A stretch of 64,000 nucleotides of DNA from contig JBBSBL010000003.1 of NCBI GenBank assembly GCA_038251325.1, positions 1-64,000 of the forward strand, read 5' to 3'. Shown piece by piece: positions 8,465-16,511 of this stretch. Position 1 is the first letter of the stretch. Every line of letters starts with the position of its first letter. Origin of the DNA: JBBSBL01 sp038251325 (GTDB lineage Bacteria > Actinomycetota > Thermoleophilia > Solirubrobacterales > Solirubrobacteraceae). Under the pieces are notes generated by a model that was not told the DNA's origin, did no database searches, and worked only from the letters and a program-made list of their open reading frames with translations. Both the position numbers and the translations under genes were made by a program.

Positions 8465-9838
8465 TCAGCGCGCGCGGACGTAGCGCCCGACGATCGTCCG
8501 CGACGCGAGCTGCGACGGTCCGCCCCCGCCGCCGGCGGGCGCGAACGCTCCGGGGTCGGCCAGCACCTTCCCGACCTGCTCGCGCACCTGGTCGGCGATG
8601 TCGATCGGCAGGTCCGCGATGCCCTTGATCGCCGCCAGCCGCCGAACGATCCCCTGGCGGATGCGGCGGAGCACGGCTGGCTCGTCGACGCGGTCGCGCA
8701 GGCGGCTCTCGGTCCACAGCAGCCGCCGGCCGGCGGGGTCCCAGGCGAACTCGGGGACGATCCAGCCGGCGTGGCCCGACCGGGTCAGGCGCCGCGCCGC
8801 GCCGGCCCGGAAGCGGGTGTGGGCGCGGTTCCACCGCAGCGCGATGTCGTAGAGGTCGTTCGCCTGCTGGAAGGTCGGGCGCAGGAAGGCCTCGTTGAAG
8901 ACCGGGAGGATCACGGCGTAGTCGTAGGTGGCGGGCAGGCGCAGCAGGGTCGCGAGGCGGCTCCAGTTGTCGAAGGCGCCGGCGTGGTCGCGGGTGGACA
9001 TGAAGAGGATCCGCCGCATGTCCGGGCTGAAGACGGCCTGCTCGTCCCACGCGAAGTTGCGGGTGAGGCGTAGCGGACGGCACGCGCCCCGGTCGGCGTC
9101 GGGCAGGCGGCAGAAGAACAGCTCGGGGTCGAGCGAGGTGTCGACGGTCTCGGTGTAGAGGAAGCCCGACCCGTCCGGGGCCCACCACTGGGTCTCGTAC
9201 CAGTGGCCGTTGCCGGGTCGCACGGCGTGGGCGCCCACGAGACGCGGGCCACGCGGCCCGTCGGGCTCGAAGCGGGCGACGCGGATGTCCGAGCGGCCGG
9301 TCCCGCCGGTCGCGGCGTCCCAGTTGAGCGCGGTCCACACGACATGCCGTCCGTCGGGCGCCCAGTAGGCGTGGAAGTCGTCGCGCAGCTCGCCGCCCGG
9401 CGTGAGGTCCGTCCGGCGGCGGCCGTCCCGCGTCATCACCCAGAGGTCCGAGCCGATGCCGCCGAATCCCGGGCCGCCGACGCGGACGCGATGCCCGTGC
9501 CAGGAGTGGAAGAGGATCCAGCGCCCGCCGCGCGGCTGGACGACGGGCACCTGGTTCGGCCCGGCCAGTCCGCAGGTCAGGCAGCGCCGGTCCCGTCCGG
9601 CCAGCGTCGAGCGAACGATCTGGATCTCGCCGTCGGGCTGGCGCGCGTGGTAGACGACGTCGCCCGCGTCGAGCCAGTCGGGCGCCTGGCCGACGGTGAA
9701 GGGGTTGACGGTCGTCGTGAAGCGGCCGGCGCGCGAGAGTGCGTGGTGCACGGCGGCACCGGCGGGCGCGGTCGTCGCGAGCGCGACCAGCGTCGCGACC
9801 AATCCCAGTCCTCGCGCCGTCGTCCGCCGTCGCCGCAT
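8465..9838 (-). CDS. Secreted propeller-like protein (PD40 repeats)
   Basis: The 457-residue product starts with a basic n-region (MRRRRTTARG) and a hydrophobic signal segment ending in PAGAAVHH. Propeller-type blades follow, with AYWAPDGRHVVWTAL, WWAPDGSGFLYTE, VFSPDMRRILFMS and FAWDPAGRRLLWTE. A CLTCG pair near residue 90 could form a disulfide outside the cell. The C-terminal 100 residues are helical (RQGIVRRLAAIKGIADLPIDI) and not propeller. It sits 50 bases upstream of the other PD40 protein on the same strand, so they may be expressed together. Function is unknown; relatives of this layout appear as TolB-like periplasmic or surface proteins. Confidence 0.8.
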   Translation of the reverse strand: MRRRRTTARGLGLVATLVALATTAPAGAAVHHALSRAGRFTTTVNPFTVGQAPDWLDAGDVVYHARQPDGEIQIVRSTLAGRDRRCLTCGLAGPNQVPVVQPRGGRWILFHSWHGHRVRVGGPGFGGIGSDLWVMTRDGRRRTDLTPGGELRDDFHAYWAPDGRHVVWTALNWDAATGGTGRSDIRVARFEPDGPRGPRLVGAHAVRPGNGHWYETQWWAPDGSGFLYTETVDTSLDPELFFCRLPDADRGACRPLRLTRNFAWDEQAVFSPDMRRILFMSTRDHAGAFDNWSRLATLLRLPATYDYAVILPVFNEAFLRPTFQQANDLYDIALRWNRAHTRFRAGAARRLTRSGHAGWIVPEFAWDPAGRRLLWTESRLRDRVDEPAVLRRIRQGIVRRLAAIKGIADLPIDIADQVREQVGKVLADPGAFAPAGGGGGPSQLASRTIVGRYVRAR

Positions 9839-9907
9839 GCCGGGCGAACCTACCGGCCGCCGACGCCCGTTGCGCCGACTGGAACCGAGCGGTTACGGTC
9901 GGACGGC

Positions 9908-10162
9908 GTGCCGCCGTCCGACCTCCGTCCCCCGCCCGCCGGTCCCCGGCGCATCCCCCCGCGCCGCATCGTCACGATCGGCATGGTCCTGGTGATCGTC
10001 GCCGCGGGCATCACCGCCATCGTCCAGGGTCCCGACAAGAAGACGCCGTACGGGATCACCGTGACCACGCCGGACGTCTCGCGCCGCCTTCAGGGGCTCA
10101 CCACGACCTTGCCGACGACGCTGCCCTCGGGCAAGAGCGACGCATCGGGCGACGCGCGCTGA
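9908..10162 (+). CDS. Small single-pass membrane protein, function unknown
   Basis: An 84-residue frame starts at GTG 9908. It encodes a proline/arginine-rich cytoplasmic lead (PPRRIVTIG), one hydrophobic helix (MVLVIVAAGITAIV, about residues 26-39) and an extracytoplasmic tail rich in Thr/Pro/Lys. The positive-inside pattern supports an N-in orientation. It is divergent from the propeller gene at 9838, with 69 bases between. An internal ATG (9983) would begin inside the membrane helix and is less likely. I do not recognise a family. From 10163 to 10267 I see no convincing gene. Confidence 0.6.
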   Translation: MPPSDLRPPPAGPRRIPPRRIVTIGMVLVIVAAGITAIVQGPDKKTPYGITVTTPDVSRRLQGLTTTLPTTLPSGKSDASGDAR

Positions 10163-10267
10163 CGCTCCCCGCGCGAGCGCGACGGCCTCGATCTCGACGA
10201 GGCGGCCGAGTCGACGGAAGTCATCCGGGTGGCGCGCCGGTCGCCTCCGGCCTCCTGACGTTCCCGC

Positions 10268-11194
10268 TCAGCGGCGGCGGGCTCGCGCGCGGCCGGCCTC
10301 GTTGGCCCACAGCGTGCGCATGATCTTCGACACGACCGGCGCGGTCTCGCCGCCGCTCGGGCAGCACGGCGGGCCGCCCGGCGCGCTGATCCCGATCTCG
10401 AGGTGCGGCGCGGAGGAGATGCCGACGCTGCCGCAGCCGATCCGGGCGATCGGCTGGCCGCGGCTGACGTGGTCGCCCTTGCGGACGAGGTTCGGCTTGG
10501 TGTGGCCGTAGTAGACGTAGCGCCCGGCGAACGGCCCCTGGTCGAGCTTGACCACCGGCGCCCAGCGGCCGAACCCGCTGATCCCGATCTGGACCACGGT
10601 CCCGCTCTCGACGGACAGCACCGTGACCTTTCGGTCGCAGGCCTCGTTCAGCGTCGGGATGTCGACGCCCTGGTCGGGCGACCACGTCGAGGAGGGCAGC
10701 ACGCGGCGCCGGGGCGTCATCGGGAAGGCCCAGCCGCTGCTCGCGGCGAGCGACATCGGGTTGCCCTTCGAGCTCAGCAGCGCGCGGCGGGTGCGCGCGT
10801 CGAGGATGCCGTCGACCCGCAGGCCGACGTCGCCCTCGAAGCGACGCAGGGCGCGCCAGGTGGCCCGGTCGTAGGTGCCCGTGATGGCCGTGCGGTAGCC
10901 CAATCGCGTGAGCAGCCACTGGAGCGCGCGGACCTCGTCGCCGCCGGCGCCGCGCCGCAGCGTCCGGCGGCCCAGGCGCCACGGGCTGCGGGCCAGGAGC
11001 CCGGGGGCGGGCGGCTTGGTCGTCGGGGACGCGCCGCCCGTGGGCGCGAGGCCGGTGGTGCCCTCGCCGCCGCCGCCGGTCGCGGCGAGGGCCGCGGGCG
11101 CGAAGAGCGCGGCGAGCGCGAGCACGACGCACACCGCGAGGCGGGCGGCCTGGCGGCGCGGAGGCGTCGGGACGGAATGGGTACGGCGGCGCAT
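10268..11194 (-). CDS. Exported M23-like (LytM) protein with peptidoglycan-binding domain
   Basis: The 308-residue protein has a signal peptide (hydrophobic 19-37, cleaved near ALAA). A PG_binding_1 domain follows (about 80-140; GDEVRALQWLLTRLGY and DGILDARTRRAL), then an M23-type lysostaphin fold (about 175-285). In the latter the segment that normally reads HxGxD reads DQGVD, so the first zinc-binding histidine is a glutamine. The other fold landmarks are kept (YVYYGHT, GQPIARIG, SAPHLEIG). It may be a non-catalytic amidase activator or a member of the QGVD-type subgroup. It lies downstream of a c-di-AMP riboswitch on the same strand, which ties it to turgor and cell-wall control. Start ATG 11194. 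Confidence 0.85.
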   Translation of the reverse strand: MRRRTHSVPTPPRRQAARLAVCVVLALAALFAPAALAATGGGGEGTTGLAPTGGASPTTKPPAPGLLARSPWRLGRRTLRRGAGGDEVRALQWLLTRLGYRTAITGTYDRATWRALRRFEGDVGLRVDGILDARTRRALLSSKGNPMSLAASSGWAFPMTPRRRVLPSSTWSPDQGVDIPTLNEACDRKVTVLSVESGTVVQIGISGFGRWAPVVKLDQGPFAGRYVYYGHTKPNLVRKGDHVSRGQPIARIGCGSVGISSAPHLEIGISAPGGPPCCPSGGETAPVVSKIMRTLWANEAGRARARRR

Positions 11195-11228
11195 GGTCGT
11201 CGATCGGCCCGAGGGCCTTGGTCCGAGC

Positions 11229-11358
11229 TGGCCGCCTGCGAGGTGAGCTGTCGGGCTGGCGCTCGTGCGCCTCCCGCGGATTCACCGCGAGATTCGCCCC
11301 GGGAACGTGGTTCCCCCGCTCCCCGGACTTGGACTCCGGGAACTCGGCGGCGGGGTCA
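11229..11358 (-). promoter_or_regulatory. Cyclic di-AMP riboswitch (ydaO-yuaA class)
   Basis: Reading the minus strand in the 236-base gap before the M23-like gene, I find the conserved blocks of the ydaO motif in order. They are an opening CCGCCGAG arm, GGGGAGCGGGGGAACC, GGGGCGAATC, and near the end GACAGCTCACCTCGCAGGCG. The opening CCGCC can pair with the closing GGCGG to make P1. This class usually precedes cell-wall hydrolase and osmolyte genes in Actinobacteria and turns expression off when c-di-AMP is high; that role is family knowledge. The aptamer ends 34 bases before the ATG. The rest of the gap (11359-11430) shows nothing further. Confidence 0.82.
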
Positions 11359-11430
11359 TGGTACCCAGACGCCGGTCGGCACGCGCCGCGCCCGCCCGCC
11401 CCGGGAGCGCGAGCGGCGATCCCGTAGGCG

Positions 11431-12558
11431 CTAGGCGGCGGCGCGCGTCTGGGCGATGAGCTCGCCGGCGACCCGGTCGGCCGCGTCGACGGCCCCGCCG
11501 AGCAGGCGTCGCGAGAGCTGCGCCCGGCGGAAGTACAGCGGCGCGTCGTGCTCCCAGGTCGCGCCGATGCCGCCGTGCACGGCGATCAGCTCGCGCGAGG
11601 CGAAGTCGAGCGCCTCGCCGCCCGCGACGCGGAACGCGCTGGCCGCGAGCGGGAACTCCCCCGGGGCGTCCTCGCCGGCCCAGCCGGCGTAGTACATGAG
11701 CGACCGGGCGTTCTCCATGCGGCGCAGCACCTCGACGAGGGCGTGCTTCACCGCCTGATAGGACCCGATGGCGCGACCGAACGTGAAGCGCTCCTTCGCG
11801 TAGACGACGCTGCGCTCCAGCGCCTCCTCCACGGCCCCGAGCGACTCGGCCGCCACGAGGCCCTGTGCGAGGTACCAGGCGTTCGCGAGCGCCGCCTCGC
11901 CGACGGCGAGCACGGTGGCGGGTGCCCCGTCGAGCCGGACGTGGCCGAGCGGGCGGGTCGCGTCGTACGCGACGGCGGCCTCGACCGTCACGCCCGAGGC
12001 GCCGGCCTCGACGACCGCGGCCACGGGAGCGCCGTCGCGCGTGGCGACGACAACGAGGACGTCGGCCCCGGGAGCGTCGGGCACCCAGGACACGGTCCCG
12101 GTGATGGTCTCCCCGGAGACCACGGGCGCGGGGATCCGGGTCCGTCCGGACGCGGGCTCCGCGGTCCAGCCGGCCTCGAGGTCGCTCGGCGGCCGGGCGG
12201 GCACGTAGGCCGCGCGGCGCTCGCCGGAGGCCAGCGCGGCGAGCAGCGAATCCTGCCCTGCGGCGCCGTCGAGGATCGCGGTCGCCGGGAGGTGTCCGAG
12301 CAGCGGGACGGAGGCGAGCACGCGACCGCACTCGGCGAGCACGAGCATCGCGTCCAGCGCGCCGAGGTCGGCGCCGCCGGCGTCCTCGCTCACCAGCAGG
12401 CCGGTCCAGCCCGCGGTCGTGGCGGTCGGCCACAGATCGGGGAGGGAGGCGGGCGCCTCGAGCGCCTCGCGCGCGGCCTCGACGGTCTTGAAGCGCGACA
12501 GCGCGTCCCGCGCCGCCTCGCGGAGGAAGACCTGCTCGTCGGAGAGCTCGAAGTTCAT
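11431..12558 (-). CDS. Acyl-CoA dehydrogenase family protein (second subunit-like)
   Basis: A 375-residue acyl-CoA dehydrogenase fold protein starting MNFELSDEQVFLREAARDAL. The family's middle and C-terminal landmarks are present: AKERFTFGRAIGSYQAVKHAL (FAD/substrate helices), then AVHGGIGATWEHDAPLYFRR near the C-terminus. The middle domain is less conserved than in the partner. It overlaps the upstream dehydrogenase stop by four bases (ATGA), so the two are translated together. In Actinobacteria such unequal FadE pairs form heterotetramers acting on sterol- or branched-chain CoA esters (for example ChsE4-ChsE5). I infer a similar complex here, substrate unknown. Confidence 0.92.
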   Translation of the reverse strand: MNFELSDEQVFLREAARDALSRFKTVEAAREALEAPASLPDLWPTATTAGWTGLLVSEDAGGADLGALDAMLVLAECGRVLASVPLLGHLPATAILDGAAGQDSLLAALASGERRAAYVPARPPSDLEAGWTAEPASGRTRIPAPVVSGETITGTVSWVPDAPGADVLVVVATRDGAPVAAVVEAGASGVTVEAAVAYDATRPLGHVRLDGAPATVLAVGEAALANAWYLAQGLVAAESLGAVEEALERSVVYAKERFTFGRAIGSYQAVKHALVEVLRRMENARSLMYYAGWAGEDAPGEFPLAASAFRVAGGEALDFASRELIAVHGGIGATWEHDAPLYFRRAQLSRRLLGGAVDAADRVAGELIAQTRAAA

Positions 12559-13778
12559 GCCTTCACCGCCTCGCGCTCCTTGGCCCGGAGCTCGGAGAAC
12601 GGGATGCCCTTGTCCAGCCGCGGCTCCGGCGGGAGGCCGAGCACGCGCTCGCCGATCGTGTTGCGCAGGATCTCCTCCGTGCCCCCGGCCGACTTCAGCC
12701 CGGGCAGGAACGAGATGAGGTAGGCCCACTCGCTGCCGTCGATCAGCGCCTCGGGCCCGTAGACGTCGGCGATGAGATCCCCGGCGGCGATGGCCGCGTT
12801 GACGAGCGTCACCTTGCCCAGGCCGGCCTCGGGGCCGGGGATCCCGCCGCGCTGAACGGCGGTGAGGACCCGGTAGCCGGTGTAGCGGACCGCGAGCGTC
12901 TCCACCGACAGCTCGCCGAGCCGCCGGCGGACCTCCGGGTCGCTCGCCGCGTCCGGGGCGTCGGCGATGGCCCGGGCGAAGCGGTCGGCGCGGTAGCCGA
13001 ACCCCTCGCCGCCGCCGCCGATCGTCAGGCGCTCGAACATCAGCGTCGTGAGCGCGGTTCCCCACCCGCCGTTCACGGGGCCGACCGTGGCGTCGGCGTC
13101 AAGGTGGACGTCGTCCATGAAGACCTCGTTGAACTCCGGCTCGCCGGAGATCTGACGCAGCGGGCGGATCGTCACCCCCGCGGCGTCCATCGGCAGGACG
13201 AACATCGTCAGGCCCTTGTGCTTCGTCACGTCCGGGTCGGTCCGCACGAGCACGAGGCCGTAGGCGGCGAACTGCGCGTTGGTCGTCCACACCTTCTGGC
13301 CGGAGATGCGCCAGGACCCGTCGTCCTGCTGCGTGGCGCGCGCCTGGATGCCGGCGAGATCGGATCCCGCGGCCGGCTCGGAGAACATCTGGCACCACAC
13401 CTCGTCGGCATGGAGCATCGGCGCGAGGTAGCGCTGCTTCTGCTCCTCGCTCCCGTGGGCGATGATCGTCGGGCCGAGCATCCCGACGCCGATCACGTCG
13501 AGGATGCCGGGCACGCCCGCGCGGGAGATCTCCTGGTTGACGATCACCTGGTGGAGTGGACCGAGGCCGCGGCCGCCGTACTCCTCGGGCCAGCTGACGC
13601 CGGCCAGGCCGGCCTCGGCGAGCTTGCGCTGCCAGGCGCGGCGGACGACGACGATCTCGTCCTCGTTGGTGATGGCGTCCGGCCCGCTGAGGACGGGCGC
13701 CTCGGCGCGGTGCGCCTCGAGCCAGGCCCGCACCGTCGTCCGGTACTCGGCCTGCTCCGGGGTGTCGTTCAGGTCCAC
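12555..13778 (-). CDS. Acyl-CoA dehydrogenase (first subunit of a pair)
   Basis: This 407-residue acyl-CoA dehydrogenase shows the N-terminal helical domain (PEQAEYRTTVRAWLEAH), the FAD/acyl-CoA middle motif (CQMFSEPAAGSDLAGI, then GQKVWTTNAQFA) and the C-terminal GGTEEILRNTIGERVLGLP motif. The residue that in medium-chain enzymes is the catalytic Glu before GT is Gly here. The base may therefore come from another position or from the partner subunit. Start choice: GTG 13778 has AGGAGG eight bases upstream and gives the usual VDLNDTPEQ start; in-frame upstream codons would add a non-conserved tail. It heads a two-gene operon. An imperfect palindrome lies just upstream. Confidence 0.93.
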   Translation of the reverse strand: MDLNDTPEQAEYRTTVRAWLEAHRAEAPVLSGPDAITNEDEIVVVRRAWQRKLAEAGLAGVSWPEEYGGRGLGPLHQVIVNQEISRAGVPGILDVIGVGMLGPTIIAHGSEEQKQRYLAPMLHADEVWCQMFSEPAAGSDLAGIQARATQQDDGSWRISGQKVWTTNAQFAAYGLVLVRTDPDVTKHKGLTMFVLPMDAAGVTIRPLRQISGEPEFNEVFMDDVHLDADATVGPVNGGWGTALTTLMFERLTIGGGGEGFGYRADRFARAIADAPDAASDPEVRRRLGELSVETLAVRYTGYRVLTAVQRGGIPGPEAGLGKVTLVNAAIAAGDLIADVYGPEALIDGSEWAYLISFLPGLKSAGGTEEILRNTIGERVLGLPPEPRLDKGIPFSELRAKEREAVKA

Positions 13779-13795
13779 GTCGACGTCCTCCTGGC

Positions 13796-13809
13796 TGACT
13801 GACCAATCA
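13796..13809 (-). promoter_or_regulatory. Possible TetR-type operator upstream of the dehydrogenase pair
   Basis: TGACTGACCAATCA is an imperfect palindrome (10 of 14 positions match its own complement) placed 18-31 bases before the GTG start. It resembles the TGACTGAC-type half-sites bound by TetR-family repressors of fatty-acid genes. No TetR gene is adjacent, so this rests on pattern alone. Confidence 0.3.
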
Positions 13810-13891
13810 ATCGGGTCGGGACAGGGTACCCGGCCGCCGGAGCGAGCGGAAGCCCGCCGGTCACGGCGGGCGCCCACGCCATACTGCCGCG

Positions 13892-14572
13892 GTGCCCCGC
13901 GGCCGCCGCCTCACCGTCGTGCTGGTCGCCGCGGCCCTGCTGCTCGCCGCCGGCGGGGCGGCCTGGGCCCTGCGCTCCGATGGGGACGGCCCCGCCGCGC
14001 ACCGCCGCGGGACGGCTCGCGCCGAGGTGGTGCAGCCGCTGCTCGTGCCCCGGCGCAAGCATCCGCCGCGGGTGGTCGAGCCCCAGGCCGGGGTGCCGCT
14101 TGCCGATCAGAACACGGGTCCGGCGCCCGAGAACCTGCCCTCCGTGGAGGTGAAGGGCACGGTGCCCCCGCCGCCCTCCGACGAGCAGGTGCGCCGCGAG
14201 CTCGCCCAGCTCGACGCCGCGGCGGCGAAGTACGACTTCGCCTCGCTCGACTTCTCGAACGTGCTCATCGGGGCCGGCAGCCTCCCGCGCGACGGCTGGC
14301 AGGAGAGCGTCGCCTCGGTGTTCACCGACTACGGCCTGCCGATCGCCTGCAGCCCGAAGAACCTGCGGCCCGAGCAGCTCGGCGTCGCCCACAAGTCCCT
14401 GCCGTGCGGGACGATGGTGATCTTCCGCTACGGCGACCGGGCGATCCGCCTCCCGGTGATCGATCGCGGCCCATACATCGCCGGGCGCGAGTGGGACTTC
14501 ACCGGCGCCGCCGCCGCGGCATTGAAGTTCCCGGGCCTCGGGCGGGTGCTGTGGACGATCCCGGGGGGGTGA
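13892..14572 (+). CDS. RlpA-like double-psi beta-barrel protein, membrane-anchored or secreted
   Basis: The 226-residue protein has an N-terminal hydrophobic segment (about 8-27), a Pro/Val-rich linker, a short helical part (EQVRRELAQLDAAAAKYDF) and a C-terminal double-psi beta-barrel (about 140-226). The barrel carries the RlpA landmarks: VASVFTDYG, GVAHKSLPCGTMV, LPVIDRGPY and a closing WDFTGAAAAAL helix. The Asp of DRGP is the conserved polar residue of the fold. RlpA relatives act on peptidoglycan or bind it. Being divergent from the dehydrogenases and convergent with dacA, it fits an envelope-gene neighbourhood. Start is GTG 13892, directly before the signal/anchor segment. Confidence 0.8.
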   Translation: MPRGRRLTVVLVAAALLLAAGGAAWALRSDGDGPAAHRRGTARAEVVQPLLVPRRKHPPRVVEPQAGVPLADQNTGPAPENLPSVEVKGTVPPPPSDEQVRRELAQLDAAAAKYDFASLDFSNVLIGAGSLPRDGWQESVASVFTDYGLPIACSPKNLRPEQLGVAHKSLPCGTMVIFRYGDRAIRLPVIDRGPYIAGREWDFTGAAAAALKFPGLGRVLWTIPGG

Positions 14573-14599
14573 GCGGGCGACGCCGCGACCCCGGCCGCG

Positions 14600-15598
14600 C
14601 TACGTCGCGAGCCTTCTGAACCCGGCGTCGAGCAGCCGCGGGGCCTGCGTCGGCGGGTCGATCGAGTGCAGGAGCACGACGCCGAGGGTGCGCCGTCCGC
14701 GGCGCGCGGCGGCGACCAGGCACCGGCCGGCGGCGTCGGTGAAGCCGGTCTTCACGCCGATCGCGCCCGGATAGCCGAGCCGGAGCAGCGGGTTGTTGTT
14801 GTAGAGCCAGACGTGACCGCCGCGGACCGGCAGCGGCTGGACCGTGCGGCGCGTGGCGACGATGTGGGCCAGGCGGCGGTCGGCGAGCACGGCCCGCGTA
14901 AGCAGCGCGAGGTCGGTGGCGCACGAGCGGTTGCCGGCGTCGGCCAGTCCGTCGGGCGAGGAGAACCGGGTGCAGCGCAGCCCCATCGCCCGGGCGCGGG
15001 CGTTCATCCGCCGCACGAAGCCGCGCACGCTGCCGCCGACCTTCTGCGCCAGCGCGACCGCGGCGTCGTTGCCCGACGGGAGGAGCAGCCCGTAGAGCAG
15101 GGTCTCGGCGCGCACTCGCCGCCCCTTGGGCAGCAGGCCGACCTTCGAGCCGCTGCGGTTGACCGCGGCTCGGGTGATCGGCACCGGGTCGCGCGGCGCG
15201 AGCGCCTCGGCGGCGAGCAGCGCGGTCATCATCTTCGTGAGGCTCGCGACCGGCACCCACCGCTCCGCGTCGTGGCGCCAGAGGACGCGCCCGGTGCGCA
15301 GATCCCACATCACGCCCGCCCGCGGCGGCCGGCGGAAGTGGGGGTCGACGCGGCGAGCCGTCGGGGCGAGCCCCGACGCGTAGGGCCCGCGGGCCGGGGC
15401 CGCCGGCGGCCCGTTGACCTGGGTGGCCGCCGTCGCCTCCCACGCGCTGCGCAGACTGTGGCGCTGCGCGTGGCCGCCGCCGGCGGCGAGGAGGAGGAGG
15501 AAGCCACCGGCCAGCGCCGCGATCGTGAGCGTGAGCAGCGCCGCGACCCCGCCGCTGAGACGCCGCCGCCGGCCGCCCTGGAGCACGTGATCGCTCAT
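14600..15598 (-). CDS. dacA: D-alanyl-D-alanine carboxypeptidase (DacA-type, penicillin-binding protein 5 family)
   Basis: The 332-residue serine peptidase is anchored by one N-terminal hydrophobic helix (about 17-40). It carries all three active-site motifs of the S11 family: SLTK (Ser119, Lys122), SGN (175-177) and KTG (283-285). It removes the terminal D-Ala from peptidoglycan stem peptides outside the membrane. The C-terminal beta-sandwich found in larger DacA proteins is absent; the chain stops soon after the KTG domain. The start ATG (15598) overlaps the stop of the 58-residue membrane protein gene by four bases. That gene in turn overlaps the rhomboid gene, making a tight three-gene unit. 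Confidence 0.93.
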   Translation of the reverse strand: MSDHVLQGGRRRRLSGGVAALLTLTIAALAGGFLLLLAAGGGHAQRHSLRSAWEATAATQVNGPPAAPARGPYASGLAPTARRVDPHFRRPPRAGVMWDLRTGRVLWRHDAERWVPVASLTKMMTALLAAEALAPRDPVPITRAAVNRSGSKVGLLPKGRRVRAETLLYGLLLPSGNDAAVALAQKVGGSVRGFVRRMNARARAMGLRCTRFSSPDGLADAGNRSCATDLALLTRAVLADRRLAHIVATRRTVQPLPVRGGHVWLYNNNPLLRLGYPGAIGVKTGFTDAAGRCLVAAARRGRRTLGVVLLHSIDPPTQAPRLLDAGFRRLAT

Positions 15599-15771
15599 CG
15601 GTCGTCGGGAGGATGTCGCAGCGCGCCGACGATCCCGGAGAGGAAGAGCGCGATGACGAGCAGCGAGAGGACGGTCAGCGGGTCGGGGCCAGACTCGATC
15701 GCCGCGGCGACGGTGAGGAAGGCGAGCAGGCCGGTGAACGCGAGCGCCGCCACGAGGACCGCCGTGCGCAT
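15595..15771 (-). CDS. Small two-helix membrane protein
   Basis: A 58-residue frame sits exactly between the rhomboid gene and dacA. Its ATG shares one base with the rhomboid stop (TGATG) and its stop overlaps the dacA ATG (ATGA). Two hydrophobic segments (about 3-23 and 31-50) are separated by a short acidic loop (AIESGPDP). The tail is LRHPPDDR. The overlaps on both sides argue strongly that it is translated. I recognise no family; an accessory role to the pseudo-rhomboid or to DacA is only a guess from position. Confidence 0.68.
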   Translation of the reverse strand: MRTAVLVAALAFTGLLAFLTVAAAIESGPDPLTVLSLLVIALFLSGIVGALRHPPDDR

Positions 15772-16490
15772 CAGAGCGCCGGCGCCGGCGAGGCGCCGCG
15801 GCGCGAGCGGGCCAACGGGCGCGCCAGCAGCAGGCCGGCGATCAGGCCGCCCGCGTACGCGACCCACGCGAGCGCCCCGCCGCCGCCGAGCGGGTCGGTG
15901 AGGTCGAGGGCGGCGAAGGCGCCCTGCGCCCCGGCCCACAGCGCGAGCATCACCGCGCCCGGGATCTCCAGCGTCGTCGCCACGATCGGGATGAGGCTCA
16001 GGCCGACGACCTTCAGCCGCGGATGGAGCGCGAACGCCGCGCCGACCACGCCCGCCACGACCGGGGCGGCGCCGATCAGCGGCGCGTTCGATCCCGGCTC
16101 CAGCAGCGCCAGCGGCGCGGCCGCCGCCAGGGCGGCGAGCGGCACGAGCAGCGCGAAGCGCAGGCGGCCGAGCGCCGTCTCCACGCACGGGCCGAAGTTC
16201 CACAGGAAGAGCAGGTTGACCGCGAGCGGCACGATCGACGCGCTGAGCAGCGCGCCCGTGAGCGGCGTGAGCCAGGGCGCCGTGGCGCGGTCGCTCGCCG
16301 GCGCGGCGCGGGCGGGGTGCGCGAGCCGGGCCGGGACCACGCCGTGGCGCCGCGCGTCGTGCGCAAGGCCGGCCGGCCGGCCGATCACGCCGCCCTGCAG
16401 CGCGAACCAGGAGAACGCCGCGGCGAGGATCAGCGCGACCGTGACGACCGGCACGCCGGCGGTGCGGACGTTGACCTTGAGCGGGATCAC
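15771..16490 (-). CDS. Rhomboid-family membrane protein lacking catalytic residues
   Basis: The 239-residue polytopic protein aligns with actinobacterial rhomboid proteases through VNLLFLWNFGPCVETALGRLRF, the GVVGAAFALHPRLKV helix and the final AWVAYAGGLIAGLLL helix. The intramembrane dyad is missing: the GASG serine loop reads GAAP (Ala142 where Ser should be), and the histidine of the last helix is Tyr212. The early histidines of the oxyanion region are also gone, although an asparagine (92) stays. It is therefore predicted to be an inactive, iRhom-like pseudoprotease that may bind or sort membrane proteins. GTG start 16490. It is followed by the 58-residue protein and dacA with overlapping codons. 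Confidence 0.85.
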   Translation of the reverse strand: MIPLKVNVRTAGVPVVTVALILAAAFSWFALQGGVIGRPAGLAHDARRHGVVPARLAHPARAAPASDRATAPWLTPLTGALLSASIVPLAVNLLFLWNFGPCVETALGRLRFALLVPLAALAAAAPLALLEPGSNAPLIGAAPVVAGVVGAAFALHPRLKVVGLSLIPIVATTLEIPGAVMLALWAGAQGAFAALDLTDPLGGGGALAWVAYAGGLIAGLLLARPLARSRRGASPAPAL

Positions 16491-16511
16491 CGGCGCGGCG
16501 CGCGATCGGCG

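Noticed and set aside
10165..10245. Minus-strand stretch reading RRLGRLVEIEAVALARG, like the end of a RidA-family protein
   Set aside because: Only about 20 residues match, the frame runs on without a stop through the small membrane protein gene, and no RidA N-terminal part is nearby.
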